Shown: positions 15,517-26,904 of the stretch, piece by piece
How the letters are laid out: the number at the start of each line of letters is the position of its first letter
How positions within the stretch are numbered: position 1 is the stretch's first letter
Assembly (NCBI RefSeq): GCF_001884235.1
Contig: NZ_MAOI01000065.1
Coordinates: forward strand, 111,473 to 175,472
Length of the DNA stretch: 64,000 nucleotides
Reading direction: 5' to 3'
Source of the DNA: Bacillus paramycoides
GTDB taxonomy: Bacteria; Bacillota; Bacilli; Bacillales; Bacillaceae_G
Notes under the pieces: generated by a model
What the model saw: the letters and a program-made list of their open reading frames with translations, nothing else
What the model was told of the DNA's origin: nothing
Databases searched by the model: none
Program-made: the position numbers and the translations under genes

Positions 15517-16776
15517 ATGTTTAAATTTAATGATGAAAAAGGGCAATTAAAATGTTCTTTCTGTGGTAAAACACAGACGCAAGTTCGTAAGTTAGTTGCA
15601 GGTCCAGGTGTTTACATTTGTGACGAGTGTATCGAGCTTTGTACTGAAATTGTACAAGAGGAGCTTGCGAAGGATGAAGAAGTAGAATTCAAAGATGTAC
15701 CGAAACCGGTAGAAATTCGTGAAATCTTAGATGAGTATGTCATCGGACAAGATAACGCGAAAAAAGCACTAGCGGTAGCGGTATATAACCATTACAAACG
15801 CATTAATTCTAACAGCAAAATTGATGATGTAGAATTAGCGAAGAGTAATATTTCACTTATTGGGCCAACTGGTAGTGGTAAAACATTATTGGCACAAACA
15901 TTAGCGCGTATTTTAAATGTTCCATTTGCGATCGCGGACGCAACATCTTTAACAGAAGCTGGATATGTTGGGGAAGATGTAGAAAACATCTTACTAAAAT
16001 TAATCCAAGCGGCTGATTATGATGTAGAGAAAGCGGAAAAAGGAATCATTTATATTGATGAGATTGATAAAGTGGCACGTAAGTCCGAAAATCCATCAAT
16101 TACACGTGATGTATCTGGTGAAGGTGTACAGCAGGCACTTCTGAAAATTTTAGAAGGTACTGTAGCAAGCGTTCCACCTCAAGGTGGCCGTAAGCACCCG
16201 CATCAAGAGTTTATTCAAATTGATACAACGAATATCTTATTCATTTGTGGTGGAGCGTTTGATGGCATCGAGCCAATTATTAAACGCCGCCTTGGTGAAA
16301 AAGTAATTGGATTTGGTTCTGAGAAGAAAAATGCTGATGTAAACGAGAAGCATGTTTTATCTCACGTTTTACCAGAGGACCTTTTAAGATTCGGTTTAAT
16401 TCCGGAGTTTATCGGTCGTCTTCCAGTTATTGCGAACCTAGAGCCGCTTGATGAAGATGCTCTTGTAGATATTTTAACTAAACCCAAAAATGCACTTGTT
16501 AAGCAATTCCAAAAACTATTGGAGCTTGACGATGTTGAGTTAGAGTTTGAAGAAGGTGCACTGATTGAGATTGCGAAAAAAGCAATTGAACGTAAAACAG
16601 GTGCTCGTGGACTTCGTTCAATTATTGAAGGCTTAATGCTTGATGTAATGTTCGAACTTCCATCTCGCAAAGATATCGAGAAGTGTATTCTTACAAAAGA
16701 AACAGTAGCTGATAATGAGCCACCGAAATTGGTGTTACAAGATGGTACTGTACTTGATACAAAAACATCTGCATAA
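15517..16776 (+). CDS. clpX: ClpX, ATP-binding subunit of ClpXP
   Basis: 419 residues from the ATG at 15517 (AAGGGGTG upstream); the open frame reaches further up but without a site. AAA+ unfoldase feeding ClpP. The N-terminal zinc domain has CSFCGK and [16 protein letters not shown] is the Walker A and YIDEIDK the Walker B. GGRKHPHQ is the RKH pore loop and VIGFGSE the IGF loop that docks on ClpP. Stands between tig and lonB as in B. subtilis. Confidence 0.98.
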   Translation: MFKFNDEKGQLKCSFCGKTQTQVRKLVAGPGVYICDECIELCTEIVQEELAKDEEVEFKDVPKPVEIREILDEYVIGQDNAKKALAVAVYNHYKRINSNSKIDDVELAKSNISLIGPTGSGKTLLAQTLARILNVPFAIADATSLTEAGYVGEDVENILLKLIQAADYDVEKAEKGIIYIDEIDKVARKSENPSITRDVSGEGVQQALLKILEGTVASVPPQGGRKHPHQEFIQIDTTNILFICGGAFDGIEPIIKRRLGEKVIGFGSEKKNADVNEKHVLSHVLPEDLLRFGLIPEFIGRLPVIANLEPLDEDALVDILTKPKNALVKQFQKLLELDDVELEFEEGALIEIAKKAIERKTGARGLRSIIEGLMLDVMFELPSRKDIEKCILTKETVADNEPPKLVLQDGTVLDTKTSA

Positions 16777-16786
16777 TGTGAAGGAG

Positions 16787-16816
16787 AAACAGCAATTTTT
16801 ATAATTGCTGTTTTTC
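16787..16816 (+). terminator. terminator after clpX
   Basis: AAACAGCAATT/AATTGCTGTTT with T-run. Confidence 0.88.
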
Positions 16817-16882
16817 TTTATGTTTAGCACTATTCCTCCCAGGAAATACTAAAAGATAAAACATAGCGGGAGGAAATGAATT

Positions 16883-18553
16883 ATGAGCTGGACAAATATA
16901 TTTTTACTTGTTCAACTTGTTTTTGGCGTAATTGTCGGATTGTATTTTTGGCATTTACTTCGAAATCAGCGAACACAAAAAGTTTCAATTGATCGAGAAT
17001 CGAAAAAAGAATTAGAGCAACTTCGTAAAATGCGTGAGATTTCTTTAACAGAGCCACTTGCGGAAAAGGTACGTCCTACATCCTTTTTAGACATTGTAGG
17101 GCAAGAAGACGGAATTAAGTCGTTAAAAGCGGCTCTTTGTGGTCCTAATCCGCAACATGTGATCATATATGGTCCGCCAGGTGTCGGAAAGACAGCGGCA
17201 GCACGCCTTGTATTAGAAGAAGCAAAACGAAATCCGAAATCTCCATTTCGTACGAATGCAACATTTATCGAACTTGATGCGACGACAGCTAGGTTTGATG
17301 AACGTGGTATTGCAGATCCTTTAATTGGTTCAGTGCATGATCCGATCTATCAAGGAGCGGGTGCAATGGGGCAAGCGGGTATCCCACAACCGAAAAAAGG
17401 GGCTGTAACAGATGCACATGGTGGTATTTTGTTCATTGATGAGATTGGTGAATTACATCCGATTCAAATGAACAAAATGCTAAAGGTGTTAGAAGATCGG
17501 AAAGTATTTTTGGAAAGTGCGTACTATAGTGAAGAAAATTCGATGATCCCAACGTATATACATGATATTTTTCAAAAAGGTTTACCAGCAGATTTTCGCC
17601 TAGTTGGTGCAACGACACGTTCACCAGAGGAGATTCCACCTGCAATTCGGTCGCGTTGTTTAGAAGTGTTCTTCCGTGAATTAGATACAGAAGAAATCCA
17701 AAAGGTAGCTAAAAATGCAGCTGATAAGGTGGAAATGCAAATAGGTGAAAACGGTATTGAAATGATTGGAATGTATGCAAGAAATGGACGGGAAGCAATT
17801 AATCTCGTGCAAATTTCTACTGGTATGGCGATAAATGAAGAACGTTCTTTCATTAAAGATGAAGATATTGAGTGGGTTGTTCATTCGAGTCAACTTACAC
17901 CAAAGTACGAAAAACGTATTTATCCAATTCCAAGGATTGGTCTTGTAAACGGGCTTGCTGTATATGGACCGAATACAGGCGCGTTATTAGAAATTGAGGT
18001 AACAGCTATTCCTGCGAAAGATAAAGGGTCAGTAAATGTAACTGGAATTGTAGAAGAGGAAAGTATTGGTAGCCAAACGAAATCGATTCGTCGAAAAAGT
18101 ATGGCGAAAGGTTCTGTTGATAATGTGTTAACAGTACTTCGTTCTCTAGATGTGTTGCCAGAAGGGTATGATATACATATTAATTTTCCAGGTGGTATCC
18201 CGATTGATGGTCCTTCGGCAGGGATTGCTATGGCAACAGGTGTCTATTCAGCGGTGCATCGTACGTATGTGAACAATGAAGTAGCGATGACAGGTGAGAT
18301 AAGTATCCACGGAGAGGTGAAGCCTATTGGTGGTGTGTACGCAAAAATAAAAGCTGCGAAAAAAGCAGGAGCTAAGAAAGTCATCATTCCTGCGGAAAAC
18401 ATGCAACCATTTTTGTATACTATTAAGGGAATTGAAATCATTCCCGTTCGCAAACTAAAAGAAGTATTTGAGCTAACATTTATGCAGGAAAACAAGCATC
18501 GTGAGCTTGATGTACATAATACTTTGGACGAAACAGATGCACAATCAATGTGA
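16883..18553 (+). CDS. lonB: LonB, membrane-anchored sporulation-associated Lon-type protease
   Basis: 556 residues. An N-terminal membrane helix (about 5-23) is followed by an AAA+ domain with [12 protein letters not shown] (Walker A) and GGILFIDEIGE (Walker B), and a C-terminal Lon protease domain with the catalytic Ser in DGPSAG and a Lys in YAKIKAAKKAG. It lacks the large N-terminal domain of LonA. In B. subtilis LonB is a forespore protein under sigma F; I see no way to confirm that promoter here. Tandem with lonA downstream. Confidence 0.95.
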   Translation: MSWTNIFLLVQLVFGVIVGLYFWHLLRNQRTQKVSIDRESKKELEQLRKMREISLTEPLAEKVRPTSFLDIVGQEDGIKSLKAALCGPNPQHVIIYGPPGVGKTAAARLVLEEAKRNPKSPFRTNATFIELDATTARFDERGIADPLIGSVHDPIYQGAGAMGQAGIPQPKKGAVTDAHGGILFIDEIGELHPIQMNKMLKVLEDRKVFLESAYYSEENSMIPTYIHDIFQKGLPADFRLVGATTRSPEEIPPAIRSRCLEVFFRELDTEEIQKVAKNAADKVEMQIGENGIEMIGMYARNGREAINLVQISTGMAINEERSFIKDEDIEWVVHSSQLTPKYEKRIYPIPRIGLVNGLAVYGPNTGALLEIEVTAIPAKDKGSVNVTGIVEEESIGSQTKSIRRKSMAKGSVDNVLTVLRSLDVLPEGYDIHINFPGGIPIDGPSAGIAMATGVYSAVHRTYVNNEVAMTGEISIHGEVKPIGGVYAKIKAAKKAGAKKVIIPAENMQPFLYTIKGIEIIPVRKLKEVFELTFMQENKHRELDVHNTLDETDAQSM

Positions 18554-18577
18554 GAATAAATAATAATAAAATTTGCC

Positions 18578-18620
18578 AGACTTCGTTTAAGTTTGTATGC
18601 TTAAGCGGAGTTCTTTTTCT
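18578..18620 (+). terminator. terminator after lonB
   Basis: AGACTTCGTTTAAG pairs with CTTAAGCGGAGTTCT (G-U pairs allowed), followed by TTTTTCTTTTC. Confidence 0.8.
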
Positions 18621-18737
18621 TTTCATGAGGCAGAAAAAAACAGGGGATTTACAATTACGAAGAATCTCTGCAATTGCATCTAGATGTATTGTAATATAAA
18701 ATAGTTGAACAGGAGTTTAATTTATTATGGAGGTGCT

Positions 18738-21068
18738 ATGTCTAGTATGAATGCGAACGAAAGAATCGTGCCCCTCCTACCATTAAGAGGCGTTCTCGTA
18801 TATCCAACGATGGTTCTGCATCTTGATGTAGGACGTGATAAATCGATACAAGCACTAGAGCAGGCGGCAATGGATGAAAATATCATCTTTTTAGCAATGC
18901 AAAAAGAAATGAATATCGACGATCCGAAAGAAGATGACATATATAGTGTAGGTACAGTGGCGAAAGTGAAGCAAATGTTAAAATTGCCGAACGGTACGCT
19001 TCGTGTCCTTGTAGAAGGTTTACATAGAGCAGAAGTAATAGAGTTTATTGAAGAAGAAAATGTAGTACAAGTTTCTATTAGAACGGTAACTGAAGAAGTA
19101 GAAGATGATTTAGAAGAGAAGGCTCTTATGCGTACGTTACTGGAGCATTTCGAACAATATATTAAAGTTTCGAAAAAAGTTTCAAATGAAACATTTGCAA
19201 CGGTAGCTGATGTAGAAGAACCAGGAAGACTAGCTGATTTAATTGCTTCTCACTTGCCGATTAAAACGAAGCAGAAACAAGAGATTTTAGAGATTGTATC
19301 TGTGAAAGAACGATTACATACACTTATTTCAATTATTCAAGATGAACAAGAATTACTTAGCCTAGAAAAGAAAATTGGACAAAAAGTGAAACGTTCAATG
19401 GAGCGCACGCAAAAAGAATATTTCCTACGTGAGCAAATGAAGGCGATTCAAACTGAACTTGGTGATAAAGAAGGCAAGGGCGGGGAAGTTGAAGAACTTC
19501 GTGAGAAAATCGAACAGTCGGGAATGCCTGAAGAAACAATGAAGGCTGCACTGAAAGAATTAGATCGCTATGAAAAGTTACCAGCAAGTTCTGCGGAGAG
19601 CGGCGTAATTCGCAATTATATTGATTGGTTATTAGCACTTCCGTGGACTGAAGCGACAGAAGATTTAATTGATCTTGCTCATTCTGAAGAGATTTTGAAC
19701 AAAGATCATTACGGTCTTGAAAAAGTGAAAGAGCGCGTACTTGAATATTTAGCTGTACAGAAGTTAACGAATTCATTAAAAGGACCTATCCTTTGCTTAG
19801 TAGGACCTCCTGGGGTCGGGAAAACTTCATTAGCGCGTTCTATTGCAACATCATTGAATCGTAATTTTGTTCGTGTATCTCTTGGTGGTGTACGTGATGA
19901 ATCTGAAATTCGTGGTCACCGTCGTACATATGTAGGAGCGATGCCAGGACGTATTATTCAAGGTATGAAAAAGGCGAAAACAGTTAATCCAGTCTTCTTA
20001 TTAGATGAGATTGATAAAATGTCTAATGATTTTAGAGGAGACCCATCAGCGGCATTACTTGAAGTGTTAGATCCAGAACAAAATCATAACTTCAGTGATC
20101 ATTACATTGAAGAGCCATATGATTTATCGAAAGTTATGTTCGTTGCAACTGCGAATACACTTGCAAGTGTTCCAGGCCCTCTTCTGGATCGAATGGAAAT
20201 CATTTCGATTGCTGGTTATACAGAACTTGAAAAGGTGCACATTGCTCGTGAGCATTTACTGCCGAAACAATTAAAAGAGCACGGCTTACGAAAAGGTAAT
20301 TTACAAGTGCGTGATGAAGCGCTTCTTGAAATTATTCGTTATTATACGCGCGAGGCTGGTGTTCGTACATTAGAGCGTCAAATTGCAAAAGTTTGTCGTA
20401 AAGCAGCAAAAATTATTGTTACAGCAGAACGCAAGCGCATTGTTGTAACGGAAAAAAATGTTGTTGATTTACTTGGTAAGCACATATTCCGTTATGGGCA
20501 AGCTGAAAAAACAGACCAAGTTGGTATGGCGACAGGTTTAGCTTACACAGCAGCTGGTGGAGATACACTTGCAATTGAAGTGTCTGTAGCACCAGGAAAA
20601 GGGAAATTAATTTTAACAGGGAAACTTGGGGATGTTATGAAAGAATCCGCACAAGCAGCGTTTAGCTATATTCGTTCTCGTGCAGAAGAGCTTCATATTG
20701 ATCCGGATTTCCATGAGAAAAACGATATTCATATTCATGTTCCAGAAGGAGCGGTTCCAAAAGATGGACCGTCAGCAGGTATTACGATGGCAACGGCACT
20801 TATTTCGGCACTAACAGGTATTCCTGTAAGTAAAGAAGTTGGTATGACAGGTGAAATTACACTTCGTGGTCGTGTATTACCAATTGGTGGTTTGAAAGAA
20901 AAAACATTAAGTGCTCACCGCGCAGGCTTAACAAAAATTATTTTGCCAGCAGAGAACGAGAAAGATTTAGATGATATTCCAGAGAGCGTAAAAGAAAACC
21001 TTACGTTTGTGCTTGCATCTCATTTAGACGAAGTATTGGAGCACGCATTAGTAGGAGTGAAACAATGA
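18738..21068 (+). CDS. lonA: LonA, ATP-dependent protease La
   Basis: 776 residues from the ATG at 18738, with TGGAGGTG 4 bases upstream; the longer frame from 18705 has no site. It has the N-terminal substrate domain ([13 protein letters not shown] ...), AAA+ domain with [12 protein letters not shown] and VFLLDEIDK, and the protease domain with catalytic Ser in KDGPSAG and Lys in [17 protein letters not shown]. Degrades misfolded and regulatory proteins. Its stop overlaps the start of ysxC by four bases (ATGA), so the two are translationally coupled. Confidence 0.98.
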   Translation: MSSMNANERIVPLLPLRGVLVYPTMVLHLDVGRDKSIQALEQAAMDENIIFLAMQKEMNIDDPKEDDIYSVGTVAKVKQMLKLPNGTLRVLVEGLHRAEVIEFIEEENVVQVSIRTVTEEVEDDLEEKALMRTLLEHFEQYIKVSKKVSNETFATVADVEEPGRLADLIASHLPIKTKQKQEILEIVSVKERLHTLISIIQDEQELLSLEKKIGQKVKRSMERTQKEYFLREQMKAIQTELGDKEGKGGEVEELREKIEQSGMPEETMKAALKELDRYEKLPASSAESGVIRNYIDWLLALPWTEATEDLIDLAHSEEILNKDHYGLEKVKERVLEYLAVQKLTNSLKGPILCLVGPPGVGKTSLARSIATSLNRNFVRVSLGGVRDESEIRGHRRTYVGAMPGRIIQGMKKAKTVNPVFLLDEIDKMSNDFRGDPSAALLEVLDPEQNHNFSDHYIEEPYDLSKVMFVATANTLASVPGPLLDRMEIISIAGYTELEKVHIAREHLLPKQLKEHGLRKGNLQVRDEALLEIIRYYTREAGVRTLERQIAKVCRKAAKIIVTAERKRIVVTEKNVVDLLGKHIFRYGQAEKTDQVGMATGLAYTAAGGDTLAIEVSVAPGKGKLILTGKLGDVMKESAQAAFSYIRSRAEELHIDPDFHEKNDIHIHVPEGAVPKDGPSAGITMATALISALTGIPVSKEVGMTGEITLRGRVLPIGGLKEKTLSAHRAGLTKIILPAENEKDLDDIPESVKENLTFVLASHLDEVLEHALVGVKQ

Positions 21069-21661
21069 AAGTAACAAAAGCAGATATTGTAATTAGTGCT
21101 GTTAAACCGGAACAATATCCAGACAGTGATTTACCAGAAATTGCCTTGGCGGGTCGTTCTAATGTCGGGAAGTCTTCCTTTATTAATAAAATTTTAAATC
21201 GTAAAAAGTTAGTACGTATTTCTTCTAAACCAGGAAAAACGCAAACGCTGAACTTTTTCTTAATCAATGAAATGATGCATTTTGTTGACGTTCCAGGTTA
21301 TGGATATGCGAAAGTATCTAAATCGGAGCGTGCGGCATGGGGTAAGATGATTGAAACTTACTTTACAACACGTGAGCAATTAGACGCTGCTGTATTAGTA
21401 GTTGATTTACGTCACCAACCAACAAAAGATGACGTGATGATGTATGATTTCTTAAAGCATTATGAAATCCCAACAATCATTATTGCAACGAAGGCCGATA
21501 AAATTCCGAAAGGGAAATGGCAAAAGCATTTAAAAGTTGTAAAAGAAACGCTTGCTGTTGAAATTGGCGATGAAATCGTTCTATTCTCTTCTGAAACAGG
21601 ACTTGGAAAAGAAGAGGCATGGAAAGCAATTCATAAAATGACAAAAACAAAAAACGCGTGA
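21065..21661 (+). CDS. ysxC: YsxC/EngB ribosome-assembly GTPase
   Basis: 198 residues, the family's length. Essential GTPase acting in 50S subunit assembly. G1 is [10 protein letters not shown], then G3 [10 protein letters not shown]4 TKAD and G5 SSETG. Start overlaps the lonA stop (ATGA). The 3' end runs into a bidirectional terminator. Confidence 0.97.
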   Translation: MKVTKADIVISAVKPEQYPDSDLPEIALAGRSNVGKSSFINKILNRKKLVRISSKPGKTQTLNFFLINEMMHFVDVPGYGYAKVSKSERAAWGKMIETYFTTREQLDAAVLVVDLRHQPTKDDVMMYDFLKHYEIPTIIIATKADKIPKGKWQKHLKVVKETLAVEIGDEIVLFSSETGLGKEEAWKAIHKMTKTKNA

Positions 21662-21684
21662 CGAATGTCGCGCGTTTTTTTATT
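21651..21684. terminator. bidirectional terminator between ysxC and ohr
   Basis: AAAACGCGTGAC-GAAT-GTCGCGCGTTTT followed by T-run; preceded on the other side by an A-run that serves the reverse-strand ohr transcript. Confidence 0.85.
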
Positions 21685-21695
21685 TACGTAACTTT

Positions 21696-22112
21696 TTAGC
21701 GTACGTTTAATGTAACTTCAATATTTCCTCTTGTTGCTTTAGAGTAAGGACATACACCGTGAGCAGCTTCTACAAGTTCTTGTGCTTCGGCATGAGAAAC
21801 GCCAGCGACATGTACATCAAGTACAGCAGATAGTCCGAAACCACCATCTGTATCTTTACCGATAGAAACGTGTGCAGTAACTTCTGTACTTTCCACTTTC
21901 ACACGTTTTGTACGAATGACAAGTTGTAATGCACTATCAAAGCAAGCTGCATAACCAGCTGCAAATAGTTGTTCTGGATTTGTTGCCTCTCCGCCTACGC
22001 CACCTAGTGCCTTTGGCATTTTCACATCAAGATTTAATATGCCATCATCTGAAACTACTTTCCCATTTCTTCCACCTGTTGCTGTTACTGAAGCTGTATA
22101 TAATTTATCCAT
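21696..22112 (-). CDS. ohr: organic hydroperoxide resistance protein
   Basis: 138 residues, Ohr/OsmC family. Thiol peroxidase that reduces organic hydroperoxides. The two redox cysteines are in AACFDSAL and HGVCPYSKA. The start is 2 bases after the stop of ohrR on the same strand, so ohrR-ohr form an operon that OhrR itself can control. Convergent with ysxC. Confidence 0.95.
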   Translation of the reverse strand: MDKLYTASVTATGGRNGKVVSDDGILNLDVKMPKALGGVGGEATNPEQLFAAGYAACFDSALQLVIRTKRVKVESTEVTAHVSIGKDTDGGFGLSAVLDVHVAGVSHAEAQELVEAAHGVCPYSKATRGNIEVTLNVR

Positions 22113-22114
22113 GT

Positions 22115-22567
22115 TTATTCCCCTTTTCTATCATTAATTATTTTCATGGTTTCAATTAATTTATTTAATTGGATTAATAAAGAACGATATTCTTGTTCTG
22201 TAATTCCTAAATTTGTAGCCATCGTTGTCGGTAATGAACAAGCCTTTTCTTTTAAATCTTTACCTTGTTCCGTTAATTCGATACAAACTTTTCGCTCGTC
22301 TTCCTTTGAACGAACACGTTTTACAAGTTTTAATGATTCCATCCGTTTTAACATAGGTGTTAAAGTACCAGAATCTAAAAATAGACGTTCTCCAATTTCT
22401 TTTACTGTTAGTCCGTCTTGTTCCCATAGTACGAGTAAAGTAATGTACTGGGGGTACGTAATGCCCATTTCTTCTAAATATGGTCGGTAAAAACGGGTAA
22501 CTTCTCTTGAACAAGCGTAAATAGAAAAACAAAGTTGTTTATCTAGATGCAAAGAATCTTTTTTCAT
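22115..22567 (-). CDS. ohrR: OhrR, MarR-family organic-peroxide repressor
   Basis: 150 residues. The sensing Cys lies in KQLCFSIYACSREVTRFY near residue 13. The winged helix follows (LTVKEIGERLFLDSGTLTPML, then the basic wing KRVRSKEDERKV). Family knowledge: oxidation of the single Cys by organic peroxides releases DNA and derepresses ohr. Palindromic sequence lies just upstream of its start, as expected of autoregulation. Confidence 0.95.
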   Translation of the reverse strand: MKKDSLHLDKQLCFSIYACSREVTRFYRPYLEEMGITYPQYITLLVLWEQDGLTVKEIGERLFLDSGTLTPMLKRMESLKLVKRVRSKEDERKVCIELTEQGKDLKEKACSLPTTMATNLGITEQEYRSLLIQLNKLIETMKIINDRKGE

Positions 22568-22587
22568 GAGTAACTCCTTCCTTTTTA

Positions 22588-22617
22588 AATTGTGTACAAT
22601 TTAATTTTGTAAAATTA
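22588..22617 (-). promoter_or_regulatory. probable OhrR operator
   Basis: AAATTGTGTACAATTT (22588-22603) is a near-perfect palindrome of the TACAATT/AATTGTA type used by OhrR, and AATTTTGTAAAATT follows directly. It lies 21 bases before the ohrR ATG. Confidence 0.65.
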
Positions 22618-22730
22618 ATATAACGAAAAAGAAATACAATGTCAAATACATTGTATTGAGAAAGTGAGTGCTATATTTTGGAACAATCATACATATTTTC
22701 CTTCGTTATGAAAGAAGATAGAAAAGATGA

Positions 22731-22739
22731 TGGTATAAT
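22731..22739 (+). promoter_or_regulatory. candidate extended -10 promoter of the hem operon
   Basis: TGGTATAAT (TGnTATAAT). No good -35 is seen, as is tolerated with an extended -10. The leader to hemA would be ~240 nt and includes ACAATCG ... CGATTGT hairpin arms near 22888-22913. The rest of the 416-bp ohrR-hemA gap holds nothing else I recognise. Confidence 0.4.
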
Positions 22740-22983
22740 TAATATGGAATAGTTTCCATCACTTGATTATGAGGACTTTTTTTGGTAACGTACAAATAGA
22801 GTTATTATTTTATAATTATTATAAAGTAGAAAGTTATTTCATAAGATTTACTGAATCTCCTGTACTACATACGGAGAATATATAAAAACAATCGATTGTT
22901 CACACGATTGTCAGATTCATAAGAGGAAAGTTGTATTATGATAGTAGATAAAGTGATAAAACGGGTGAAGGGGGACATGCTGC

Positions 22984-24318
22984 GTGCATATTCTTGTTGT
23001 TAGTGTAAATTATCGAACAGCCCCTGTAGAATTTCGTGAGAAACTCACATTTCAGGCAGCAGAGCTAGAGCAAGCAATGACTACATTACAAAATCAAAAG
23101 AGCGTGCTAGAAAATGTCATTGTATCAACTTGTAATCGCACTGAGATTTACGCTGTTGTGGATCAATTACACACGGGACGGTATTACATTAAGAAGTTTT
23201 TAGCTGATTGGTTTCAGCTTGAAATAGAAGAAGTCGCACCATACTTGTCTATTTTTGAACAAGATGGCGCAATAGATCATTTATTCCGCGTAACATGCGG
23301 TTTAGATTCTATGGTTGTTGGAGAGACACAGATTTTAGGTCAAATAAAAGATAGCTTTTTAGAAGCACAACAAGTAAAAGCGACAGGTACAATTTTTAAT
23401 GAATTGTTTAAGCAAGTGGTTACATTAGCAAAACGTGCGCACTCAGAAACGACAATTGGTGGAAGTGCGATGTCTGTTAGTTATGCTGCTGTTGAGCTTG
23501 GAAAGAAAATATTTGGCGAGTTAACAGATTGTCATGTACTTATTCTTGGTGCTGGTAAGATGGGTGAACTTGCATTGCAAAACTTATACGGAAGTGGAGC
23601 TCGTAAAGTAACAGTTATGAATAGGACGCTTACGAAAGCGGAAGTGATGGCTGAGAAATATATGGGACATGCAAAGCCTTTAAGTGAATTGCAATGTGCA
23701 TTATTAGAAGCAGATATTTTAATTAGTTCAACTGGTGCATCAGAATATGTCATTACGAAAGAGATGATGACGAAAGTAGAGAAAATGCGCTCTGGTCGTC
23801 CGTTATTTATGGTTGACATTGCAGTACCACGTGATATTGATCCTGCAATTGATGAACTAGAAGGCTCTTTCTTATATGATATCGATGATCTGCAAGGTGT
23901 AGTGGAAGCAAACCGTGCTGAACGTTTGAAAGAAGCAGAGAAAATTCAATTTATGATTGAAGAGGAAATTGTGTTATTTAAAACGTGGTTAAGTACGCTT
24001 GGTGTTGTACCGTTAATATCTGCTCTTCGTGATAAAGCGCTAGCAATTCAAAGTGACACGATGGAAAGTCTTGAGCGAAAAATACCAACTCTTAGTGATC
24101 GTGAGAAAAAAGTAATTAGTAAACATACGAAAAGTATTATTAATCAATTGTTAAAAGACCCAATTTTAGTAGCTAAAGAACTAGCTGCTGAAGAGGGAGC
24201 TGACGAAAAATTAGCTCTATTTGCGAAGATTTTTGATTTAGAAGCGGAAGAAACCGCAGAAGATACGGAAGAAGTAGAACATAAAAGAGCGTGGACACCA
24301 TCCGTTCCATCTTTATAA
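22984..24318 (+). CDS. hemA: glutamyl-tRNA reductase
   Basis: 444 residues from GTG 22984 (GAAGGGGG upstream). First committed step of C5-pathway tetrapyrrole synthesis: glutamyl-tRNA to glutamate-1-semialdehyde. Catalytic Cys in STCNRTEIY near residue 50, [12 protein letters not shown] substrate loop, and NADPH site [10 protein letters not shown]. First gene of hemAXCDBL. In B. subtilis HemA abundance is lowered by HemX and heme; hemX follows here. Confidence 0.97.
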   Translation: MHILVVSVNYRTAPVEFREKLTFQAAELEQAMTTLQNQKSVLENVIVSTCNRTEIYAVVDQLHTGRYYIKKFLADWFQLEIEEVAPYLSIFEQDGAIDHLFRVTCGLDSMVVGETQILGQIKDSFLEAQQVKATGTIFNELFKQVVTLAKRAHSETTIGGSAMSVSYAAVELGKKIFGELTDCHVLILGAGKMGELALQNLYGSGARKVTVMNRTLTKAEVMAEKYMGHAKPLSELQCALLEADILISSTGASEYVITKEMMTKVEKMRSGRPLFMVDIAVPRDIDPAIDELEGSFLYDIDDLQGVVEANRAERLKEAEKIQFMIEEEIVLFKTWLSTLGVVPLISALRDKALAIQSDTMESLERKIPTLSDREKKVISKHTKSIINQLLKDPILVAKELAAEEGADEKLALFAKIFDLEAEETAEDTEEVEHKRAWTPSVPSL

Positions 24319-24335
24319 TTTGGAAGGATGATCGG

Positions 24336-25169
24336 ATGAGTTTTTTAAATAACAGTATTATTTATCATATTGCAATTATTTTATATGCTTGTAGCATTAG
24401 TTTATATTTTATAGATTATTTCCAAAGTAACCGAAAGGCGAATCGATTTGCTTTTTGGTTACTTTCGATTGTATGGGTTCTGCAGTCTATTTTTATGTTG
24501 CTTAGGGCTACTGATTCAGAAACGAATCCCATTTTAACTTTATTATCAGGGATTTATTTTTATGTTTGGTTATTGATTACGATGTCATTAATCATTAATC
24601 GATTTATGCGAATTGACTTTTTAGTCTTTTTTACAAACGTTGTCGCATTTGGCGTAAGCGCTTTTTCTATTTTTACACCGCTTGGAAAGATGTCGCCAGT
24701 ACTTGCAGAACAATTAGTGTCAGAACTTGTATACGTGCATGTCGGTATGGCGATTATTTCCTATGCAACGTTTACTGTATCGTTTATTTTTTCTATTATG
24801 TATTTATTGCAATATCGGCTATTAAAAAAGAAAAAATGGAATGCGAGATTAAGAAGATTAGGAAATTTGCCGAAGCTTGAATCTATGTCTTATGGATTAA
24901 ATTTATTTTCTGTTCCGTTTTTCTTATTAGCAATTATATTAGGGTGCATATGGGGATATACAAAGTTGGATAATTTCCATTGGTATGATACGAAAGTAAT
25001 CGGGTCTTTTGTCGTCCTATTTACATATTGTGCAGGCTTATATTTACGAGCGGCAGATGTGTTGCAAGGTAAGAAAATTGTGCAGTGGAATATCGGGGCA
25101 TTTCTCGTAATGCTAGTTAACATTTTTCTATTAAGCAGTTTATCTAATTTCCACTTTTGGTATTTATAA
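24336..25169 (+). CDS. hemX: HemX, membrane effector of HemA (CcsA-like)
   Basis: 277 residues from ATG 24336 with GGAAGG upstream. Eight hydrophobic segments, the cytochrome c assembly (CcsA/ResC) fold pattern, ending VNIFLLSSLSNFHFWYL. In B. subtilis HemX lowers the amount of HemA protein. Lies between hemA and hemC with short gaps (17 and 15 bp). Confidence 0.92.
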   Translation: MSFLNNSIIYHIAIILYACSISLYFIDYFQSNRKANRFAFWLLSIVWVLQSIFMLLRATDSETNPILTLLSGIYFYVWLLITMSLIINRFMRIDFLVFFTNVVAFGVSAFSIFTPLGKMSPVLAEQLVSELVYVHVGMAIISYATFTVSFIFSIMYLLQYRLLKKKKWNARLRRLGNLPKLESMSYGLNLFSVPFFLLAIILGCIWGYTKLDNFHWYDTKVIGSFVVLFTYCAGLYLRAADVLQGKKIVQWNIGAFLVMLVNIFLLSSLSNFHFWYL

Positions 25170-25184
25170 TGAGGAGAGAGAATT

Positions 25185-26114
25185 ATGCGCAAAATTATTG
25201 TAGGTTCACGAAAGAGTAAACTAGCATTAACACAAACAAATTGGTTTATCGATCAGTTAAAAGCGTTCGGCTTACCATATGAATTTGAAGTGAAAGAAAT
25301 CGTTACAAAAGGTGATGTTATTTTAGACGTTACTCTTTCAAAAGTAGGCGGAAAAGGTTTATTTGTAAAGGAAATTGAACACGCGTTACTGACGAAAGAA
25401 ATTGATATGGCTGTACATAGTATGAAAGATATGCCGGCTGTACTGCCAGAAGGATTAACGATTGGTTGTACACCAAAGCGTGTTGACCCTCGTGATGCTT
25501 TTATTTCTAAAAACGGAGAATCGTTTAAAGACTTAGCGGAAGGGGCGATATTAGGGACGAGTAGCTTGAGACGTAGTGCACAACTACTAGCTGCGAGACC
25601 AGATTTACAAGTGAAGTGGATTCGTGGAAACATCGATACACGCTTACGTAAGTTGAAAGATGAAGATTACGATGCAATTATTTTAGCGACAGCTGGATTA
25701 CAGAGAATGGGCTGGGATGATGAAGTTATTACAGAACATTTAGATGAAACGTTATGTGTACCAGCCGTAGGACAAGGTGCATTAGCGATTGAGTGTCGTG
25801 AAGACGATAAGGATTTACTGGAGTTGTTATCACATATTAATGATGCAGTAACAGAAAAAACAGTGGCAGCAGAGCGAGTATTCCTTCATAAACTTGAAGG
25901 TGGATGCCAAGTTCCAATCGCTGGATATGCAACCCTTAAAGAAAATGATGCAATTGAATTAACTGCGCTTGTCGGTTCTATGGACGGTTCTGTTTTATTG
26001 AAAGAGACAGTATTAGGAACTGATCCAGAGCAAGTAGGATTAGAAGCTGCAGACCGTTTAATTAAACAAGGAGCAAAAGAGCTCATCCTTGCTGCAAATA
26101 AGGAGCAACAATAA
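25185..26114 (+). CDS. hemC: porphobilinogen deaminase (hydroxymethylbilane synthase)
   Basis: 309 residues. Joins four porphobilinogens to hydroxymethylbilane. Motifs: [13 protein letters not shown] at the N-terminus, [31 protein letters not shown], and the dipyrromethane-cofactor Cys in [23 protein letters not shown] before ATG. Confidence 0.97.
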   Translation: MRKIIVGSRKSKLALTQTNWFIDQLKAFGLPYEFEVKEIVTKGDVILDVTLSKVGGKGLFVKEIEHALLTKEIDMAVHSMKDMPAVLPEGLTIGCTPKRVDPRDAFISKNGESFKDLAEGAILGTSSLRRSAQLLAARPDLQVKWIRGNIDTRLRKLKDEDYDAIILATAGLQRMGWDDEVITEHLDETLCVPAVGQGALAIECREDDKDLLELLSHINDAVTEKTVAAERVFLHKLEGGCQVPIAGYATLKENDAIELTALVGSMDGSVLLKETVLGTDPEQVGLEAADRLIKQGAKELILAANKEQQ

Positions 26115-26116
26115 AT

Positions 26117-26875
26117 ATGGATGCTCTCGCTGGCAAAACAGTATTGATTACACGTGCCCAGCATCAAGCGAAACAAATGAGTGTAGCGGTGAAAGAAAGG
26201 AGCGGAATTCCATTGGAAATTCCGCTTTTGCGTATGGAAGGCACATCTCAGCAACAAATTCAACGTGCAACAAGGCAACTACATTCGTATGACTGGGTTA
26301 TTTTTACGAGTAAAAATGGTGTAACTTTTTTTCTGGATGGTTTGAGAAAGAAAATACCTTTAGCTATTAAAATTGCTGCAGTAGGTGTGAAAACAAAATT
26401 AGAGTTGGAAAAAAGAGGCTATGAAGTTCATTTTATTCCATCGTCATTTGTCGCTGAGGCATTTGCAGAGGAGTTTGTAAAAGAGTTAAGTGGAAACGAA
26501 CGCATTTTATTTCCGAAAGGGAACTTAGCAAGAGATGTAATCCCGGTAAAGTTAAGGGAGTTTGGTGTTTTTCTAGATGAGCTAATCGTATACGGTACGA
26601 AAGCGAATGTAGGGAAAAAGCAAGAGCTTATAACTGCATTGAAATTAGGGAAAGTAAATATTATTACATTTACGAGCCCTTCAACTGTTGATAGTTTTGT
26701 TCATTTACTCGAGGGTACAAACTGGAGAGAATGGACAAAAAAATGTACAATTGCTTGTATAGGACCGATAACAGCAAAAGAGGCAAGGAGCTATTTCTCA
26801 GATGTTATCGTACCGGAAGAATACACAATAGAATCGTTAATACACTGCATTTGTGAATCTACTTTACATGCATAA
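26117..26875 (+). CDS. hemD: uroporphyrinogen-III synthase
   Basis: 252 residues. Closes hydroxymethylbilane with D-ring inversion to uroporphyrinogen III. As usual for HemD, sequence identity is low, but the two-domain pattern is clear: VLITRAQHQA at the start, WVIFTSKNGV, then IITFTSPSTVDSF and CIGPITAKEA. Starts 2 bases after hemC. Confidence 0.93.
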   Translation: MDALAGKTVLITRAQHQAKQMSVAVKERSGIPLEIPLLRMEGTSQQQIQRATRQLHSYDWVIFTSKNGVTFFLDGLRKKIPLAIKIAAVGVKTKLELEKRGYEVHFIPSSFVAEAFAEEFVKELSGNERILFPKGNLARDVIPVKLREFGVFLDELIVYGTKANVGKKQELITALKLGKVNIITFTSPSTVDSFVHLLEGTNWREWTKKCTIACIGPITAKEARSYFSDVIVPEEYTIESLIHCICESTLHA

Positions 26876-26904
26876 TCAAAATAAAAGAATGGGGATAGAA
26901 ATCT